Origin: JALYJZ01 sp964476895
GTDB taxonomy: Bacteria > Patescibacteriota > SICC01
NCBI GenBank assembly: GCA_964476895.1
Contig: CAYZCS010000007.1
Coordinates: 1-26,494 of the forward strand
DNA length: 26,494 nucleotides
Direction of reading: 5' to 3'
Shown piece after piece: positions 1 through 6,421 of the stretch. The translations under genes were made by a program, and so were the position numbers. Positions within the stretch are counted from its first letter, which is position 1. Every line of letters begins with the position of its first letter. A model generated the notes under the pieces. The model saw only the letters and a program-made list of their open reading frames with translations, had not been told where the DNA came from and ran no database searches.

Positions 1-1
1 T

Positions 2-472
2 CGCCATTTCGGAACGATCTCGTTCCTGAGCCTCTTCGCCATCCCGTTCTCGGTGGGGGCGCTGCGTAAACGTTCCGTGCGCGCCGGGCTGGGAACGGCG
101 TTTTGGGCCGGGCCGGTACGGTTGGCGCTTACCCAACACATCACCTGGTCGGTGAACTCGGTCTGCCATGTGTTCGGCAGCCGTCCGTTCGGAATCAACC
201 GGAAGACCGGGCGGAGCACCAACAACTGGGTGGTCGGCCTGCTGGCCTGGGGAGAGGGATGGCATCATAACCATCACCAGGATTCCCGGTCCGCTCGGCA
301 CGGCATATTTCCCGGTCAGTTCGACCTCTCGTGGCGCGTCATCAAGGCGTTCGAGAAACTCGGATTCGTCTGGGACGTACAGGAGCCAAGCCAGGGGCAA
401 ATCCGGCACTGGTTGGCTGAAGCTTCGGCCACCGAGGATGCCCGGCAGCTCTCCGGAACATCCGCCGCCTAG
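2..472 (+). CDS. Acyl-CoA/fatty-acid desaturase, C-terminal part
   Basis: The reading frame is open from the first bases of the window, so the gene begins upstream. About 156 residues of the C-terminal part are present. It resembles membrane delta-9 (stearoyl-CoA type) desaturases, di-iron enzymes that put a double bond into acyl chains. The visible evidence is a hydrophobic stretch near the left edge, the run HVFGSRPF, the run STNNW, and the third histidine box GEGWHHNHH, whose histidines bind iron. The next segment, QFDLSWRVIKAFEKLG followed by VWDV, is also typical of the family's cytosolic end. The first two histidine boxes lie outside the window, so completeness cannot be judged. The gene is followed directly by a strong intrinsic terminator. 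Confidence 0.85.
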   Translation, partial: RHFGTISFLSLFAIPFSVGALRKRSVRAGLGTAFWAGPVRLALTQHITWSVNSVCHVFGSRPFGINRKTGRSTNNWVVGLLAWGEGWHHNHHQDSRSARHGIFPGQFDLSWRVIKAFEKLGFVWDVQEPSQGQIRHWLAEASATEDARQLSGTSAA

Positions 473-484
473 TCGACCTGTCAT

Positions 485-539
485 AAGGCCCGGAAGGTGT
501 CTGCACATGCAGTCATACCTTCCGGGCCTTTATTCTTTT
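485..539 (+). terminator. Intrinsic terminator after the desaturase
   Basis: Positions 485-498 and 517-530 form a perfect 14-bp inverted repeat (AAGGCCCGGAAGGT and its complement). A T-rich tail, TATTCTTTT, follows. The loop holds a small extra pairing, CTGC with GCAG (501-504 and 509-512). The T tract is on the plus-strand side, so it ends the desaturase transcript. On the minus strand, tRNA-Val transcription would meet the same hairpin without a good T tract. Confidence 0.9.
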
Positions 540-552
540 CGAACGGTTCCGG

Positions 553-626
553 TGGGCAATGCTGGACTCGAACCAGCGACCTCCGCAATGTGAATGCGGC
601 GCTCTAGCCGACTGAGCTAATTGCCC
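553..626 (-). tRNA. tRNA-Val (anticodon CAC)
   Basis: Read on the minus strand this is a full cloverleaf. The acceptor stem is GGGCAAT with ATTGCCC, the D stem GCTC with GAGC, the anticodon stem CCGCA with TGCGG and the T stem GCTGG with CCAGC around TTCGAGT. The anticodon loop TTCACAT gives anticodon CAC, which reads the valine codon GTG. The discriminator base is A. The next bases are CCG, so the 3' CCA is not encoded and must be added after transcription. Confidence 0.95.
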
Positions 627-646
627 GAGGTGCGACGAACCTCATT

Positions 647-652
647 ATTATA
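647..652 (-). promoter_or_regulatory. -10 box of the tRNA-Val promoter
   Basis: A consensus TATAAT lies on the minus strand, with its downstream edge 20 nt before the first tRNA base. That leaves room for a short 5' leader removed by RNase P. I see no clear -35 hexamer at 17 nt spacing. Confidence 0.6.
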
Positions 653-676
653 CCCGGCAGCTTCTTCGGGCCCAGG

Positions 677-1258
677 TCAATCGAGGAACGTGGCGTAGAA
701 CGTCTTGCCGGCCTCCGACAGCGTCAGCCGGATCGTGTCGGGATGGTGCCACCAGGAACGCCGGGCCCAACGGCTGTCCGTCGCCGGATAGGTCAGGAAC
801 GAGACCTGATCACCGAACGTATCCTCGAACGTCACCTTCACCCGGCGGGCGTGGTAGGGCGACGTGACCAGGATCGCGGAACGGATGTTCTGCGCTTCGA
901 ACGTCGGCTTCAGGAACTCGGCATTCTCTTTCGTCGTGCTCGACTGCTCCTCGATGATCGTCGCGGATCGGGGCACCCCGGATTCGATCGCCAGTTGCTG
1001 CATCACCCTGGCGTTCGAGGTCCCGCGGTCCGCCGCGGCGCCGGAGAAGATCAGTTGCGGCGCCAGTTCCCGGTGCCATAACGAGATACCGGTCTCCGCC
1101 CGCGACTCCGTTTCTCCGCCGGACACCACGACGATCGCGTCAGTCTTCCGCAGCTCGTCACGCGGCGCGATGAACCAGCCCAGCCCGATCGTCGCCAGCA
1201 TGACCGTGGCGACGAATACGACGAGTATCAACGTAATTCGGCGCAACCAGCGGTTCAT
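677..1258 (-). CDS. YdcF-like DUF218 membrane protein
   Basis: This 193-residue protein has one N-terminal membrane span (about residues 8-30) followed by a DUF218 (YdcF/SanA-like) domain facing out of the cytoplasm. Supporting features are the early strand DAIVVVSGG, the segment LIFSGAA, the acidic run IEEQSSTTKENAEF and the segment ILVTSPYHARR, all in the usual order. Family members such as SanA and ElyC act in envelope and peptidoglycan-precursor homeostasis, but their exact chemistry is poorly known. The start codon overlaps the gtrA-like stop by 4 nt (ATGA), which indicates co-translation. It is the last gene of the minus-strand run that starts at 4331. Confidence 0.8.
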   Translation of the reverse strand: MNRWLRRITLILVVFVATVMLATIGLGWFIAPRDELRKTDAIVVVSGGETESRAETGISLWHRELAPQLIFSGAAADRGTSNARVMQQLAIESGVPRSATIIEEQSSTTKENAEFLKPTFEAQNIRSAILVTSPYHARRVKVTFEDTFGDQVSFLTYPATDSRWARRSWWHHPDTIRLTLSEAGKTFYATFLD

Positions 1259-1653
1259 ATACGGAACGTCCAGAACTTGTTACCGGCGAAGTTCGAGAGC
1301 ACGACCAGGCCGTTGGCGATCACCTGCGCGGGAAATGCGTGCAGTCCGACGACCTCGACCAGGAGCACCAGTCCGGCCAGGTTGAGCGAGAGTCCGATCG
1401 TCTGGACCGTCGCGAACTTGGCGAGCTTCCGGACGCGGTGTACCCCTGCCCGGAACGTCCAGATCCGGTTCAGCGTGTAGCTGTTCAGCGTAGCGACGAC
1501 GAAGGCGATGATCGCCGCGACGATGTAGAAGACGCCGAACCAGAGCAGGGCACCGTACACCGCGAAGTTGATGGCGGTGGTCATCAGGCCGACCAGTACG
1601 AATTTCACGAACTGGCGGGCGTGTCGGTCCTGGGTCAGCATGGCGATGTTCAT
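1255..1653 (-). CDS. GtrA-family membrane protein
   Basis: The 132-residue protein has four hydrophobic segments. GtrA-like signatures are FVKFVLVGLMTTAINFAVY near the N-terminus, TLNSYTLNRIWTFR in the middle and the closing NFAGNKFWTFRI. GtrA proteins are thought to help move lipid-linked sugars (undecaprenyl-phosphate-glucose and relatives) across the membrane for cell-surface glycosylation. The gene begins 2 nt after the PRC-barrel stop and overlaps the YdcF-like gene. The start at 1653 is the first ATG. An internal ATG four codons later is an alternative, and neither has a clear Shine-Dalgarno sequence. Confidence 0.85.
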   Translation of the reverse strand: MNIAMLTQDRHARQFVKFVLVGLMTTAINFAVYGALLWFGVFYIVAAIIAFVVATLNSYTLNRIWTFRAGVHRVRKLAKFATVQTIGLSLNLAGLVLLVEVVGLHAFPAQVIANGLVVLSNFAGNKFWTFRI

Positions 1654-1655
1654 GG

Positions 1656-2165
1656 TTACGGCGCGGTTTCCGGCTCGAATTCGGCCGGCCGAACCTTTCC
1701 ATCATATCGCACGACGACCCGCTTCCGTTCGAACCGGAGCACCGCCTCGCGGGGAAGGATCAGCTCCCGCGCCGCGGGGCGCCATAGCGGCGGTACGATA
1801 TGTAATTTCACGAGGAAGTGCCCCTCGGTTTCGATCGTACATTCCTTGACCCGTCCCAGCCGCTTACCGGACTCTGAGACCGCGACAGTGCCGAGCAGCC
1901 GCATCGGTCGTTCGAGCAGCGGCTTGATCGCCGGCAGGTCGTCGGCGGCCTGTGCGACATCCGCACCACTGGCACCGACCGCGCCCTCAAGATACGAGGA
2001 AACGTCCACGGTCGAGAGCAGGTGCTTCGGCCGTTCCTTCAGACGGTATGCCACGATCTTGCCCCGTGCGGCATCGAAGACCGGCCCGTCGATCGTGCCG
2101 AGCGGCGTACCGTCCGGCATCGCGATGACCGGCCGTCCGATGATCTCGGTAAGCAGGAGCAGCAT
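1656..2165 (-). CDS. PRC-barrel domain protein
   Basis: The start at 2165 gives 169 residues. It is preferred because the protein then opens directly with the barrel strand TEIIGRPVIAMPDG and a -10 box sits exactly 6 nt upstream. Longer versions would add an arginine- and proline-rich stretch that looks non-coding. Two PRC-barrel-like modules are visible, one at residues 1-75 and a second beginning near VAVSESGKRLGRVKE. PRC barrels are small beta-barrel adaptors found in the ribosome-maturation factor RimM and in photosynthetic reaction-centre H subunits. The partner here is unknown. The gene lies between tlyA and the GtrA gene and probably also belongs to their transcript. Confidence 0.75.
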   Translation of the reverse strand: MLLLLTEIIGRPVIAMPDGTPLGTIDGPVFDAARGKIVAYRLKERPKHLLSTVDVSSYLEGAVGASGADVAQAADDLPAIKPLLERPMRLLGTVAVSESGKRLGRVKECTIETEGHFLVKLHIVPPLWRPAARELILPREAVLRFERKRVVVRYDGKVRPAEFEPETAP

Positions 2166-2171
2166 GCCCTT

Positions 2172-2177
2172 ATTGTA
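2172..2177 (-). promoter_or_regulatory. -10 box giving a leaderless PRC-barrel mRNA
   Basis: On the minus strand TACAAT is followed by 6 nt (AAGGGC) and then the ATG. With normal -10 spacing, transcription would start at the A of the start codon. The AAGGG is too close to the ATG to work as a Shine-Dalgarno sequence. It probably acts as an internal promoter inside the run. Confidence 0.55.
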
Positions 2178-2208
2178 TCGGTTACGGCAGCCGGGGCAGC
2201 CATCCGGA

Positions 2209-2943
2209 TCAGGATCCGGCCGGTGTCGCCAACCGGAGCAGTTGCTCCCGGTTTCCCTTGGTGCCCCTGACCGGAGACGGCATAGTCTCCTCGACCGTCC
2301 AGCCATGCTTCGACAACCACGCCGTCAGGTCTCCGAGTGCGGTCATGATCGTGTCCGGATTCCTGATCACGCCCTTGCCGCGGCTGGCCTCCGCACGGCC
2401 GACCTCGAATTGCGGTTTGAAAAGGGCGACTACCGGGCTTTCCGGCGGCAGCAGGGCGGCGGTGGCCGGCAGCACGTCGCGAAGGCCGATGAAACTGACG
2501 TCGATGACCGCCAGGTCCGCCGCCTCCGGCAGCTCCCGGAGATTCCGGATGTCGGTCTCTTCCAGCACGGTCACGCGGGGGTCTTTCCGGAGCTTCCAGT
2601 CGAGTTGCCCGGTACCCACATCCACGGCCACGACCTTCCGGGCGCCGCGCTCGAGTGCCAACTGGGTGAAACCGCCGGTCGAAGCACCGACATCGAGCAC
2701 GACGCGTCCTTCGATCCCGATCGGCCAAGCGTCCAGGGCGGCGGCCAACTTGCCGGCCGCACGGCTCACGTACGGACGTTTTTCGTCACTGGCCACGGGT
2801 GCCGTCTCGTCGACGGGCTGGCCGGGCTTATGGACCGGTGCATCACCGACCCTCACGGTACCGGCCATGATCAACGCCTGGGCCTTGGTGCGGCTGACGC
2901 CGAGCGCGTCCGCGACGTGTGCATCGGCTCGGCGCTTCTTCAT
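2209..2943 (-). CDS. tlyA: TlyA-family 16S/23S rRNA 2'-O-methyltransferase
   Basis: This 244-residue protein has two parts. Residues 1-60 form an S4 RNA-binding domain (RADAHVADALGVSRTKAQAL, then an AGTVRVG turn). Residues from about 75 onward form an FtsJ/RrmJ-like SAM-dependent methyltransferase, with YVSRAAGKL, the SAM motif DVGASTGGFTQ and the later strand DLAVIDVSFIGL. TlyA enzymes add 2'-O-methyl groups to cytidines of 16S and, in some lineages, 23S rRNA. That modification conditions sensitivity to capreomycin-type antibiotics. The older annotation 'hemolysin' is misleading. The start overlaps the preceding propeller gene by 4 nt (ATGA), so the two are translationally coupled. Confidence 0.9.
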   Translation of the reverse strand: MKKRRADAHVADALGVSRTKAQALIMAGTVRVGDAPVHKPGQPVDETAPVASDEKRPYVSRAAGKLAAALDAWPIGIEGRVVLDVGASTGGFTQLALERGARKVVAVDVGTGQLDWKLRKDPRVTVLEETDIRNLRELPEAADLAVIDVSFIGLRDVLPATAALLPPESPVVALFKPQFEVGRAEASRGKGVIRNPDTIMTALGDLTAWLSKHGWTVEETMPSPVRGTKGNREQLLRLATPAGS

Positions 2944-4331
2944 CGGCGGGAAACGGGGACGGTATCGGACACGCCGGCCTTGAGTTTCTGGGTATCACCG
3001 CTTCCCAGTTCGACCGAGAACAGCGCCCGGCCACGGTCGTCATCCGCGATCACCAGGACGTGCCCGTAATCCCGATCCCATCCGGCGAGGACGGGGTTCT
3101 TGAGCGAGCCGAAGGTCTTCACCGTACCGTCCTTGAAAAGCGCGAGGGCCGGCTTGCTGCCCCGCACCAGCACCGTCGCGTCAGACTCCCGATTCAGGAG
3201 GTAGGAATGGGTCGGCTGTGTCTGGGTGAAGCTCTGTTCCTCATCGTTCTCCAGCGTCCGGATGACCAGCAGCGCGCCGCCGCGGTCCTGCGCGCGGAGG
3301 AAGTTCAGCCGGGAGCCGTCCAGGGAAAGGGAGGCGTCGTACTCGTTACGTGGCGTGTTCACGACGGCTTTCGTCCCGCCGGTGATCGCGTTGGCGACGT
3401 GGATGTCGTGATTACCTTCCGCGACCTCGATCTGGAAATAGAGCGTGACCCCATCCGGCGCCCAGACCAGCCCGCCGGGACCTTCCGGCGTCGCAACCCG
3501 CTGCACGTCGCCGCTCGTGGTGTCGGCGACGAAGATAGACCGCTCGGCCGGGATCGCCAGGCGTTTCCCGTCCGGCGACCAGGCCGCCGGCCAAGTACCG
3601 GGGAGGTTCGAGGCGATGGTCGCGACTTCCCGGGTCGCGATGTCCACGACCTTCAGCTTGGAGCGATTCCGCGTCTCATCGGAAGCGCCTTCCTCGTTGG
3701 AATAGAAGGCGATCTTCTGGGTGGCACTGGAGAACGCCACTCCGTAATCGTCGAAGACGGAACTGACGAGCTGGTCGTCCCGGTCACGTTCGACGGAACG
3801 GAGGTAGATCTGTCGCTTGCCGATGTCGCCCTTGGCGTACGCGACGGCGAACTCCCGGGTTTCCGGCGCCGGGGCGTCGGGAAGCGGTTCGAAGGACGGC
3901 AGCGGCTCGGGAGCCGGCGTAGCCGACGGCAGGGCGGTCGGGACCGACCGTAACGATTCGCTCTCCGCCGTCGCGGCGGGTGACGGGTACTGGATGGATT
4001 CCGGCGGCGCCAGCTGGGCGACCGGTCCGAGCCGGTTCCGAAGGTCGGTCCGGCCGGCCGGTGACGGCTCGGGAGTCTGCTCCCTGATCCGGACGGTGAG
4101 CACGCCGACGTCCACGTTGGCCGTGGCCAGCGGCCGGGCACGCTGTCCGAACCGTTCGTTCGAGAGGCCGCGCGGCGTCTCGGTGCTCTCCGGCGCAGGG
4201 GTCGGTGTCGGCACCGGTTCCGGCTGGCGGTCGCGCAGGTAGAGGATGCCGGCGATAATCGCCGCCAGCACCAAAGCGGCCAGTATCCCGTACGTGACTT
4301 TCTTCCAGCGCGGTAATTCTCTGTGTGTCAT
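2940..4331 (-). CDS. Membrane-anchored TolB/WD40-like beta-propeller protein
   Basis: The protein has 463 residues. A short basic N-terminus leads into one membrane span (about residues 13-31) and then a proline- and threonine-rich linker (about 33-55). A low-complexity P/A/E-rich stretch follows, and then blades of a TolB-like propeller. Blade signatures are WSPDGKRLAI, IFVADTTSG, VWAPDGVTLYF and LSLDGSRLNFLRA. The blades point to an extracytoplasmic binding platform rather than an enzyme, and the ligand cannot be inferred. A Shine-Dalgarno-like GAGGGG lies just upstream of the ATG at 4331. It is the first gene of the minus-strand run into tlyA, PRC barrel, GtrA and YdcF. Confidence 0.75.
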   Translation of the reverse strand: MTHRELPRWKKVTYGILAALVLAAIIAGILYLRDRQPEPVPTPTPAPESTETPRGLSNERFGQRARPLATANVDVGVLTVRIREQTPEPSPAGRTDLRNRLGPVAQLAPPESIQYPSPAATAESESLRSVPTALPSATPAPEPLPSFEPLPDAPAPETREFAVAYAKGDIGKRQIYLRSVERDRDDQLVSSVFDDYGVAFSSATQKIAFYSNEEGASDETRNRSKLKVVDIATREVATIASNLPGTWPAAWSPDGKRLAIPAERSIFVADTTSGDVQRVATPEGPGGLVWAPDGVTLYFQIEVAEGNHDIHVANAITGGTKAVVNTPRNEYDASLSLDGSRLNFLRAQDRGGALLVIRTLENDEEQSFTQTQPTHSYLLNRESDATVLVRGSKPALALFKDGTVKTFGSLKNPVLAGWDRDYGHVLVIADDDRGRALFSVELGSGDTQKLKAGVSDTVPVSRR

Positions 4332-4396
4332 ATGCCCCTCGCAGGTTCATTCTACGCGGGAGCGGCCCGGACTACACGCGTTGGCAGCCGGTCCCG

Positions 4397-4954
4397 TTAC
4401 GCGCGTTCGACGTAGGTGCCGGTGCGGGTGTCGACGCGGATCCGGTCGCCCGGCTGTACGAAGAGCGGGACGTTCACGACGGCGCCGGTCTCGAGCGTCG
4501 CCGGCTTCGAGCCGCCGCTGGCCGTGTCGCCCTTCAGGCCCGGATCGGTTTCCGTTACCGTGAACGCCGCCTTGATCGGCAGCTCCACGCCGATCACCGA
4601 ATCGCCGTGGACGAGCAGTTCCGTATCCATGCCCTCGGTGAGGAACTCGGCCTGCTTGCCGAGCGTCTCGGCCGGCACGGCGTGTTGCTCGTAAGAGCCG
4701 GTATCCATGAAGGTCAGCGTGTCGCCCTGGCGGAAGAGGAACTGTCCGGCCCGGGTGGAGAGTGCGGCCGGCTTCACCTTTTCGCTTCCTTGGAACGTCT
4801 TCTGGAGCGTCGCGCCGGTCTTCAGGTTCTTGAGCTTGGTCCGGACGATCGCCCCGCCACGTCCCATCTTGGAATGCTGGTATGACAGCACCACGTACGG
4901 CTCGCCGTCGAGTTCGATCTTGGTATTCGTCTTAAGATCGGTGATTCCGAGCAT
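4397..4954 (-). CDS. efp: Elongation factor P
   Basis: The product has 185 residues and three domains: an N-terminal KOW-like domain (1-65) and two OB domains. EF-P enters the ribosomal E site and relieves stalling at polyproline stretches. The tip loop reads KMGRGGA, with R32 at the place that is lysine in E. coli. Arg/Lys at this site is normally modified in other bacteria, and I see no modification gene here. The C-terminal GDRIRVDTRTGTYVERA is the conserved family ending. The chosen start overlaps the rpsR stop as TGATG. The frame can be extended upstream, but that extension is antisense-like and runs over rpsR. The gene closes the rpsF operon in place of rplI. Confidence 0.95.
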   Translation of the reverse strand: MLGITDLKTNTKIELDGEPYVVLSYQHSKMGRGGAIVRTKLKNLKTGATLQKTFQGSEKVKPAALSTRAGQFLFRQGDTLTFMDTGSYEQHAVPAETLGKQAEFLTEGMDTELLVHGDSVIGVELPIKAAFTVTETDPGLKGDTASGGSKPATLETGAVVNVPLFVQPGDRIRVDTRTGTYVERA

Positions 4955-5175
4955 CAGCGCGAGGTATACGGCATCAGCGCGGCCAGGCGTGAGCGCTTGA
5001 TCGCCCGCGCGACCATGCGCTGGTGCTTGGCGCAGTTGCCGGAGCGCCGTCGGGAATCGATCTTCCCGTACGGACTCACGAACCGCGACAGCAGCCGGAC
5101 GTCCTTGTAGTCGATGACGTCCAGTCCCTTGCTGCAAAACAAGCAGCGCTTATGCTTTGGTCGTTCGGCCGCCAT
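4954..5175 (-). CDS. rpsR: 30S ribosomal protein bS18
   Basis: A 73-residue S18 with all family landmarks: CLFC, the DYKDVRLLSRFVSPYGKI segment, the RRRSGNCAKHQR motif and the basic helix ARAIKRSRLAAL. The cysteines CxxC and the later C-xx-H suggest the zinc-binding form. S18 pairs with S6 on the 30S platform. The stop overlaps the efp ATG (TGATG) and the start overlaps the ssb stop (TAATG), so ssb, rpsR and efp are read as a coupled chain. Confidence 0.95.
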   Translation of the reverse strand: MAAERPKHKRCLFCSKGLDVIDYKDVRLLSRFVSPYGKIDSRRRSGNCAKHQRMVARAIKRSRLAALMPYTSR

Positions 5176-5696
5176 TAGAAGGGAATGTCATCCAGCGACG
5201 GGTCTTCGCCCGATTCGCCCTTATCTTTCTTCTCTCCCTGCTTGCCGCCGTCCTTGCCAGAATCACCCGCCTGCGATGCCTCGGCCTCGGTCGGCTGGGC
5301 CGGGGCTTGGCTGGCCGCCGCGCCGCCTGCCGCCGCGCCACCGCCTTGGCCACCCTGTCCACCGCGCGAATCCAACAGGATCATGTCATCGGCGACGATC
5401 TGCGTCTTCGAACGCTTCGACCCATCCTGGGCTTCCCAGGTGTCCGTCTGTAGCCGTCCCTCGAAGTAGGCGCGCCGGCCCTTGGCGAGGTACTGGTTGC
5501 AGATCTCGGCGAGCTTGCCCCAGACGACGACGTTGTGGAACTCCACCGCTTCTTGCGTCTCACCCTGTTGGTTCTTCCATTGGCGGTTGGTCGCGACGCC
5601 GAAGTTCGCCACCTGCTGCCCGTTCGGGGTGCTGCGCAGCTCGGGGTCCCGTGTCAGGTTCCCGATGATCATCGCCTTGTTGAGATCTTTGGCCAT
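5175..5696 (-). CDS. ssb: Single-stranded DNA-binding protein
   Basis: This 173-residue SSB has an OB fold at residues 1-110, with NKAMIIGNLTRDPELR at the start, EFHNVVVWGKLAE in the middle and YFEGRLQTDTWE later. A flexible tail rich in glycine, alanine and glutamine follows, ending in the acidic tip DPSLDDIPF. That tip is the usual docking site for replication and repair partners. A clear GGAGG lies 4 nt before the ATG. The position between rpsF and rpsR is the classic bacterial arrangement. Confidence 0.95.
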   Translation of the reverse strand: MAKDLNKAMIIGNLTRDPELRSTPNGQQVANFGVATNRQWKNQQGETQEAVEFHNVVVWGKLAEICNQYLAKGRRAYFEGRLQTDTWEAQDGSKRSKTQIVADDMILLDSRGGQGGQGGGAAAGGAAASQAPAQPTEAEASQAGDSGKDGGKQGEKKDKGESGEDPSLDDIPF

Positions 5697-5711
5697 GGTG
5701 CCTCCGATTAA

Positions 5712-6248
5712 TTAATCCTTTTGATCCTTGAGTTGCGCTTCGAGCGCGGCTTCAAGTTCCTGCTTGGTCGCCGCTTTCTTGGCAGGCTTTCGCTCCGTGG
5801 TTTCTGCATCCTTGCCTGTGTCGGCAGGGGCGTCCTGCTTCGCGGCCGGTTTCGCCGAAGACTTGGCGGTCTTCCGCATCTCTTCAGGCACTTTCACCTT
5901 GGCGGCCTCCTTGCTTTCCTCGACGGCCGTCGTCACCTGGGTGATTTGTCCCGGCTCGGGGACCTCTTCGGCGACCAGGAGCACGGTGCGGACGATCTCG
6001 TCCATCACGTTCAGTCGCCGGGTGAGTTCGTTCACCTGGTCGGCCGGGAGTTCGCAGTGGAGGAGCGTGTACCAACCGTGATCCTGCTTGGCGATGTCGT
6101 AGGCGAGCTTGCGGCGGCCGAGCGCGTTTTGCTCTTTGGCCTTGCCGCCGAGTTCGAGCAGCATGGCGCCGACCGCATCGGCGACCTTGGCGGCCTCCTG
6201 TTCGGTCTTATCACCGGCGACAATGAAGAGTAGTTCGTACGTTCTCAT
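5712..6248 (-). CDS. rpsF: 30S ribosomal protein bS6 with long C-terminal tail
   Basis: The S6 fold occupies residues 1-100, from YELLFIVAGDK through GRRKLAYDIAKQDHGWYTL to RRLNVMDEIVRTVLL. The protein is 178 residues, against about 95-135 for most S6 proteins. The extra 70 or so residues form a lysine-, alanine- and glutamate-rich tail, likely disordered or helical, ending KQELEAALEAQLKDQKD. Long charged S6 tails exist in several phyla. Tail processing or modification is possible but unseen. It is the first gene of the operon, 15 nt ahead of ssb. Confidence 0.92.
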   Translation of the reverse strand: MRTYELLFIVAGDKTEQEAAKVADAVGAMLLELGGKAKEQNALGRRKLAYDIAKQDHGWYTLLHCELPADQVNELTRRLNVMDEIVRTVLLVAEEVPEPGQITQVTTAVEESKEAAKVKVPEEMRKTAKSSAKPAAKQDAPADTGKDAETTERKPAKKAATKQELEAALEAQLKDQKD

Positions 6249-6266
6249 GCTTCTCGTGGACTATCG

Positions 6267-6282
6267 TCCCGGTTGCCCGGGA
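6267..6282 (-). promoter_or_regulatory. GNRA-capped hairpin in the rpsF leader
   Basis: On the minus strand TCCCGG-GCAA-CCGGGA forms a 6-bp stem closed by a GCAA (GNRA) tetraloop, 18 nt before the rpsF ATG. The leader from the predicted start near 6339 is about 90 nt and holds another small stem (CGTAG with CTACG). Bacterial rpsF leaders often carry an S6:S18 autoregulatory element with an exposed CCG. This hairpin is a candidate for such an element, but I could not match the full consensus. Confidence 0.35.
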
Positions 6283-6345
6283 GAAAAGCTCGTAGCTCTG
6301 AGTCTACGGTCGCGCTACCGGAGCGTCAAGGAGCGAAGCATGATT

Positions 6346-6374
6346 ATGGTAGCTTGCTAAGTAGCGTTTGTCAA
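6346..6374 (-). promoter_or_regulatory. rpsF operon promoter
   Basis: On the minus strand a perfect -35 TTGACA (6369-6374) is separated by exactly 17 nt from a -10 TACCAT (6346-6351). Transcription should start near 6339 and give a leader of about 90 nt before rpsF. An overlapping CATAAT is a second -10 candidate, but its 20-nt spacing is worse. Confidence 0.75.
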
Positions 6375-6421
6375 ACCCAGCCCGCTCTGCGAAGATAATG
6401 GGCTCCTCGAAGAACCTCCTC

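Noticed and set aside
1570..1600. CTGATGA-like core on the minus strand, possible third hammerhead
   Set aside because: It lies inside the conserved coding sequence of the GtrA gene. No stem II pairing and no GAAA at the required place.
1339..3069. Long plus-strand open frame of 576 codons
   Set aside because: It is antisense to GtrA, PRC-barrel and TlyA genes, has an arginine/serine/proline-rich composition typical of GC-rich shadow frames and no recognisable domain.
4955..5137. Upstream extension of the efp frame
   Set aside because: It overlaps rpsR in another frame and has shadow composition. EF-P homologues start at MLGITDL.
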